42,403 nucleotides of DNA from positions 1 through 42,403 of the forward strand of contig CAZGUH010000034.1 in assembly GCA_964529005.1 (NCBI GenBank), written 5' to 3'. The stretch's first letter is position 1. Every line of letters begins with the position of its first letter. The translations under genes were made by a program, and so were the position numbers. The notes below the pieces were generated by a model. It saw only the letters and a list, made by a program, of their open reading frames with translations. It was not told the origin of the DNA and did not search any database. Below are positions 40,028-42,403 of the stretch, in pieces. This DNA is from CAZGUH01 sp964529005 (GTDB taxonomy: Bacteria; Actinomycetota; Acidimicrobiia; Acidimicrobiales; Ilumatobacteraceae).

Positions 40028-40986
40028 AGCGACACCCCCGAGACGGGAGCGTCGACGATGCCGTCGAAGCCGACCAGCCGCACCTCGCTGCGCAACGCGT
40101 AGCCGGTCGCGTCGAGCACCCGCCTGCGGACCTGCTCCATCACCGCGACGACGTCCGCGGCCGTGCCGCCGCTGGACGCCTGGATGAAGTTGGCGTGCTT
40201 CTCGCTGACGTGCGCGCTGCCGCAGCGCAGGCCGCGCAGCCCGAGGCTGTCGATCAGCGCGCCGGAGGTCACCTCGCCCGGCACCGGGTTGACGAACACC
40301 GATCCGCAGTTCTGGCCGCCGGGCTGGTTCTCGCGCCGCCAGCGGACGATCTCGGCCAGCTCGGCCTCCGACGCCGACTGGTCGCCCGGGGCGAGCTCGA
40401 GCGTGACCGACAGCACCACCTGGTGGTCGGCGACGTCGGAGCCACGGAACCGGAAGCCGAGCGATTCGGAGGGCACCTCTCCATGCTGACCCGTCCGCAG
40501 GTCGAAGAGGTGGACCGAGCGCAGGCACGCCGCCATGTCGGATCCGTGCCCGCCGGCGTTCATGCGCACGGCGCCGCCGACGGAGCCCGGGACACCGACG
40601 GCCCATTCGAAGCCCGTGAGTGACGCGGCGACCGTCCGGCGCGCCAGGACGGGCAGGAACGCCGCGGCCGGCGCGCGGACCGCGGCGCCGTCGATCGCGA
40701 TGTCATCGAGGGTCTCGGAAAGCGTCAGCGCGACGCCGTGGAACCCCGAGTCGGCCACGAGCATGTTCGATCCGCGCCCGACGACGAGCACGGGGGCGCC
40801 GGTGGCGCGGATCGCTTCGCTGACACGGGCGAGATCCGCGGTCGCGCGGGCGCGCACGAACACGTCGGCGCGGCCGCCGACCCGGTACGTGCTCAGCGGC
40901 CCGAGCGGCACGTCACGCTCGGCCAGCGGCCCGAGCATCCGGGCCGCCTCGTTCACCGCGTCGACGATCTCCGGCGCCGTGGACAC
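40024..40986 (-). CDS. murB: UDP-N-acetylenolpyruvoylglucosamine reductase
   Basis: FAD enzyme reducing UDP-GlcNAc-enolpyruvate to UDP-MurNAc in the cytosol, 320 residues. FAD-binding segments STYRVGGRADVFV and VLVVGRGSNMLV, GVPGSVGGAVRMNAGGHG, the catalytic Ser in NCGSVFVNP, and the C-terminal SEKHANFIQ place it with type I/II MurB enzymes. The GTG at 40986 is preferred because GGGAGG lies five bases upstream; a GTG two codons earlier overlaps the murC stop but would have the ribosome site touching it. Confidence 0.95.
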   Translation of the reverse strand: MSTAPEIVDAVNEAARMLGPLAERDVPLGPLSTYRVGGRADVFVRARATADLARVSEAIRATGAPVLVVGRGSNMLVADSGFHGVALTLSETLDDIAIDGAAVRAPAAAFLPVLARRTVAASLTGFEWAVGVPGSVGGAVRMNAGGHGSDMAACLRSVHLFDLRTGQHGEVPSESLGFRFRGSDVADHQVVLSVTLELAPGDQSASEAELAEIVRWRRENQPGGQNCGSVFVNPVPGEVTSGALIDSLGLRGLRCGSAHVSEKHANFIQASSGGTAADVVAVMEQVRRRVLDATGYALRSEVRLVGFDGIVDAPVSGVSL

Positions 40987-40988
40987 GG

Positions 40989-42403
40989 TCACCTCCCGCT
41001 GCCAGCTAGCTCGGCCCTGCGGGCGAGCACCTCCGACGGCAGCGCGGAGATGTCGCCGCAGCCCATCGAGATGCAGACGTCGCCGTCGCGCAGCTCGTGC
41101 GCCAGGAACTCGACCAGCTCGGCGCGGCGCGGCAGCCACACGACCCGTGTGCGCGGGTGCGCGTCGAGCACGGCATTGACGACGAGCTTGCCGGTGACGC
41201 CGGGGATCGGCGTCGTGCCGGAGCCGTAGATGTCGGTGAGCACGACGACGTCGGCGTCGAGGAACGCGTCGCGGTACTCCGGCGACATCGTCGCCATGCG
41301 GTTGTAGCGGTTGGGTTGGAACACAGCGATCACGCGCCGCCAGCCGTCCCCGCTGGTGCGTGCGGCGGCGAGCACCGCGGCGATCTCCGACGGCAGGTGG
41401 GCATAGTCGTCGACGAGCGTCGCGCCGCGGTCGACACCGCGCACATCGAAACGGCGTGCCACCCCGCCGAAGCGCTCCAGCGCCGCGGCGGCAGCGGGGA
41501 ACGGGACGCCGATCTCCATCGCCATCGCGATCGCGCCGGTGGCGTTGCGCACGTTGTGCACGCCGCGCATGGGGAGGTGGATCGATCCCAGCTCGTCGCC
41601 GTGCCGGTGCACGCGGAACGTGTGCGAACCTGCCGACGCGACGACGTCGGTGGCGCGGTAGTCGGCGCCGTCTCCGGTCCCGTAGGTGAGCGCTCCGTGG
41701 CGTGCGGCGAGCTGGGCGCACAGCGGGTCGTCGGCGCACAGCACCTTCGGACCGGGAATTTCGGCGAGGTACCGATCGAAGCTCGCCACGAGTGCGCCGA
41801 AGTCGCCGTAGTGATCGAGGTGATCGACCTCGATGTTGGTCACCAGCGTGCCCTCGAGCGGCAGCTCGACATGGGTGCCGTCGCTCTCGTCGGCTTCGAC
41901 CACGAGCCACTCTCCGCCCGTCCACTGCGCCCCCGTGCCCGTGTCGGCGACATCGCCGCCGATCACGAAGCTCGGCCGCATGCCGGCTTCGGCGGCCATC
42001 AGCATGACCATCGACGTGGTGGTCGTCTTGCCGTGCGTGCCCGCCACCGCGACGCTGCGCGCCCGGGCGCAGATCGAGGCCAGCATCCCCGCTCGGCGCA
42101 GCACGGTGATGCCGAGGCGCCGGGCCTCGTCGAGCTCGATGTTGCGGTCGGGGATCGCCGTGCTGGCCGTGACGGCATCGCACCCGTGGACGATCGACCG
42201 GTCGTGCCCGACGATGACCTCGATCCCGGCCGCCCGCAACCGATCGAGCACCGGCTGCTCGCGCAGATCGCTGCCGGAGACCTTGTGGCCCATACCGGCG
42301 AGGACGATCGCGATCGCGCTCATGCCGGGGCCGCCGACGCCGACGACGTGCAGGCGCTGCGGCCTCGACAGGTCGAGCGGGACGGGGTGAGGGGTGACGG
42401 TCA
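40989..42403 (-). CDS. murC: UDP-N-acetylmuramate--L-alanine ligase (first base of start codon outside window)
   Basis: ATP-dependent ligase adding L-alanine to UDP-MurNAc, first step of the stem peptide. Read to the window edge, the frame is open to a final TG followed by ACC GTC ACC, so the start codon's first base must be at 42404 (probably ATG or GTG, overlapping a preceding stop as NTGA). That gives 471 residues. HVVGVGGPGMSAIA (19-32) binds UDP, AGTHGKTTTT (121-130) is the ATP loop, and EADESDGTH and the C-terminal SMGCGDIS are family hallmarks. It heads the murC-murB-ftsQ-ftsZ run. Confidence 0.96.
   Translation of the reverse strand, partial: TVTPHPVPLDLSRPQRLHVVGVGGPGMSAIAIVLAGMGHKVSGSDLREQPVLDRLRAAGIEVIVGHDRSIVHGCDAVTASTAIPDRNIELDEARRLGITVLRRAGMLASICARARSVAVAGTHGKTTTTSMVMLMAAEAGMRPSFVIGGDVADTGTGAQWTGGEWLVVEADESDGTHVELPLEGTLVTNIEVDHLDHYGDFGALVASFDRYLAEIPGPKVLCADDPLCAQLAARHGALTYGTGDGADYRATDVVASAGSHTFRVHRHGDELGSIHLPMRGVHNVRNATGAIAMAMEIGVPFPAAAAALERFGGVARRFDVRGVDRGATLVDDYAHLPSEIAAVLAAARTSGDGWRRVIAVFQPNRYNRMATMSPEYRDAFLDADVVVLTDIYGSGTTPIPGVTGKLVVNAVLDAHPRTRVVWLPRRAELVEFLAHELRDGDVCISMGCGDISALPSEVLARRAELAGSGR

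Noticed and set aside
1..42403. CRISPR arrays, insertion sequences, prophage or defence genes
   Set aside because: No repeat-spacer pattern, transposase, integrase or terminal inverted repeat pair was found; the window is housekeeping chromosome.

Overview
The window is a GC-rich chromosomal segment of a free-living actinobacterium. The evidence is the 5' end of a 16S rRNA gene at the left edge, a mycothiol ligase (mshC), phosphatidylinositol mannoside genes (pgsA, an acyltransferase, pimA), an F420 oxidoreductase gene, the bacterial proteasome activator Bpa, SepF and a DivIVA-like protein beside ftsZ, no ftsA, and an ileS T-box of the actinobacterial type. Two tandem DUF3048 lipoproteins and several family-poor genes make me lean to Acidimicrobiia rather than a classical mycobacterium or streptomycete. 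That placement is inference. Only five genes lie on the + strand; all the others run on the - strand. I see no insertion sequence, prophage, CRISPR array, toxin module or tRNA gene.

Left part (1-9.5 kb): an rrn operon reads leftwards out of the window, driven by a promoter whose -35 box overlaps the tyrS stop codon. A divergent DUF2332 gene follows, then a - strand run pdxS-pdxT-yebC-bcp (PLP synthase, YebC regulator, one-cysteine peroxiredoxin), the DUF3048 pair, htpX and lemA. Middle left (9.5-20 kb): pimA, a GntR/HutC regulator, a small uncharacterised protein, a DUF4188 protein, the lipid acyltransferase and pgsA, then a flavin reductase, a HIT hydrolase, thrS, mshC and npdG. The order thrS-HIT-pgsA-acyltransferase-pimA-pdxS-pdxT-yebC follows the M. 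tuberculosis Rv2614c-Rv2603c block, with extra genes inserted. It links phosphoinositol lipid synthesis, mycothiol and vitamin B6 supply.

Middle right (20-29 kb): an InhA-like enoyl-ACP reductase, a small lipoprotein, a nitroreductase, an unknown conserved protein, dnaE (replicative polymerase), bpa (proteasome activator), an alkaline-phosphatase-superfamily hydrolase and an Rrf2 regulator. Right part (29-42.4 kb): rluD, lspA, a DksA/TraR-like protein without its zinc cysteines, a DUF167 protein and ileS under T-box control. These are followed by the division cluster read from the right edge: murC-murB-ftsQ-ftsZ-yggS-sepF-yggT-divIVA. Cell-wall precursor synthesis, Z-ring assembly and membrane anchoring are therefore encoded together.

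No obviously new multi-gene system is present. The points most worth a second look are: a recurrent -10-like hexamer 6-8 bases before start codons, which implies leaderless mRNAs and settles several starts; the ileS T-box; a possible CTG start for the nitroreductase; a long acidic FtsQ tail with a duplicated short motif; a direct-repeat cluster in the ftsZ leader; the cysteine-free DksA-like protein; and the GTYL tail of Bpa.
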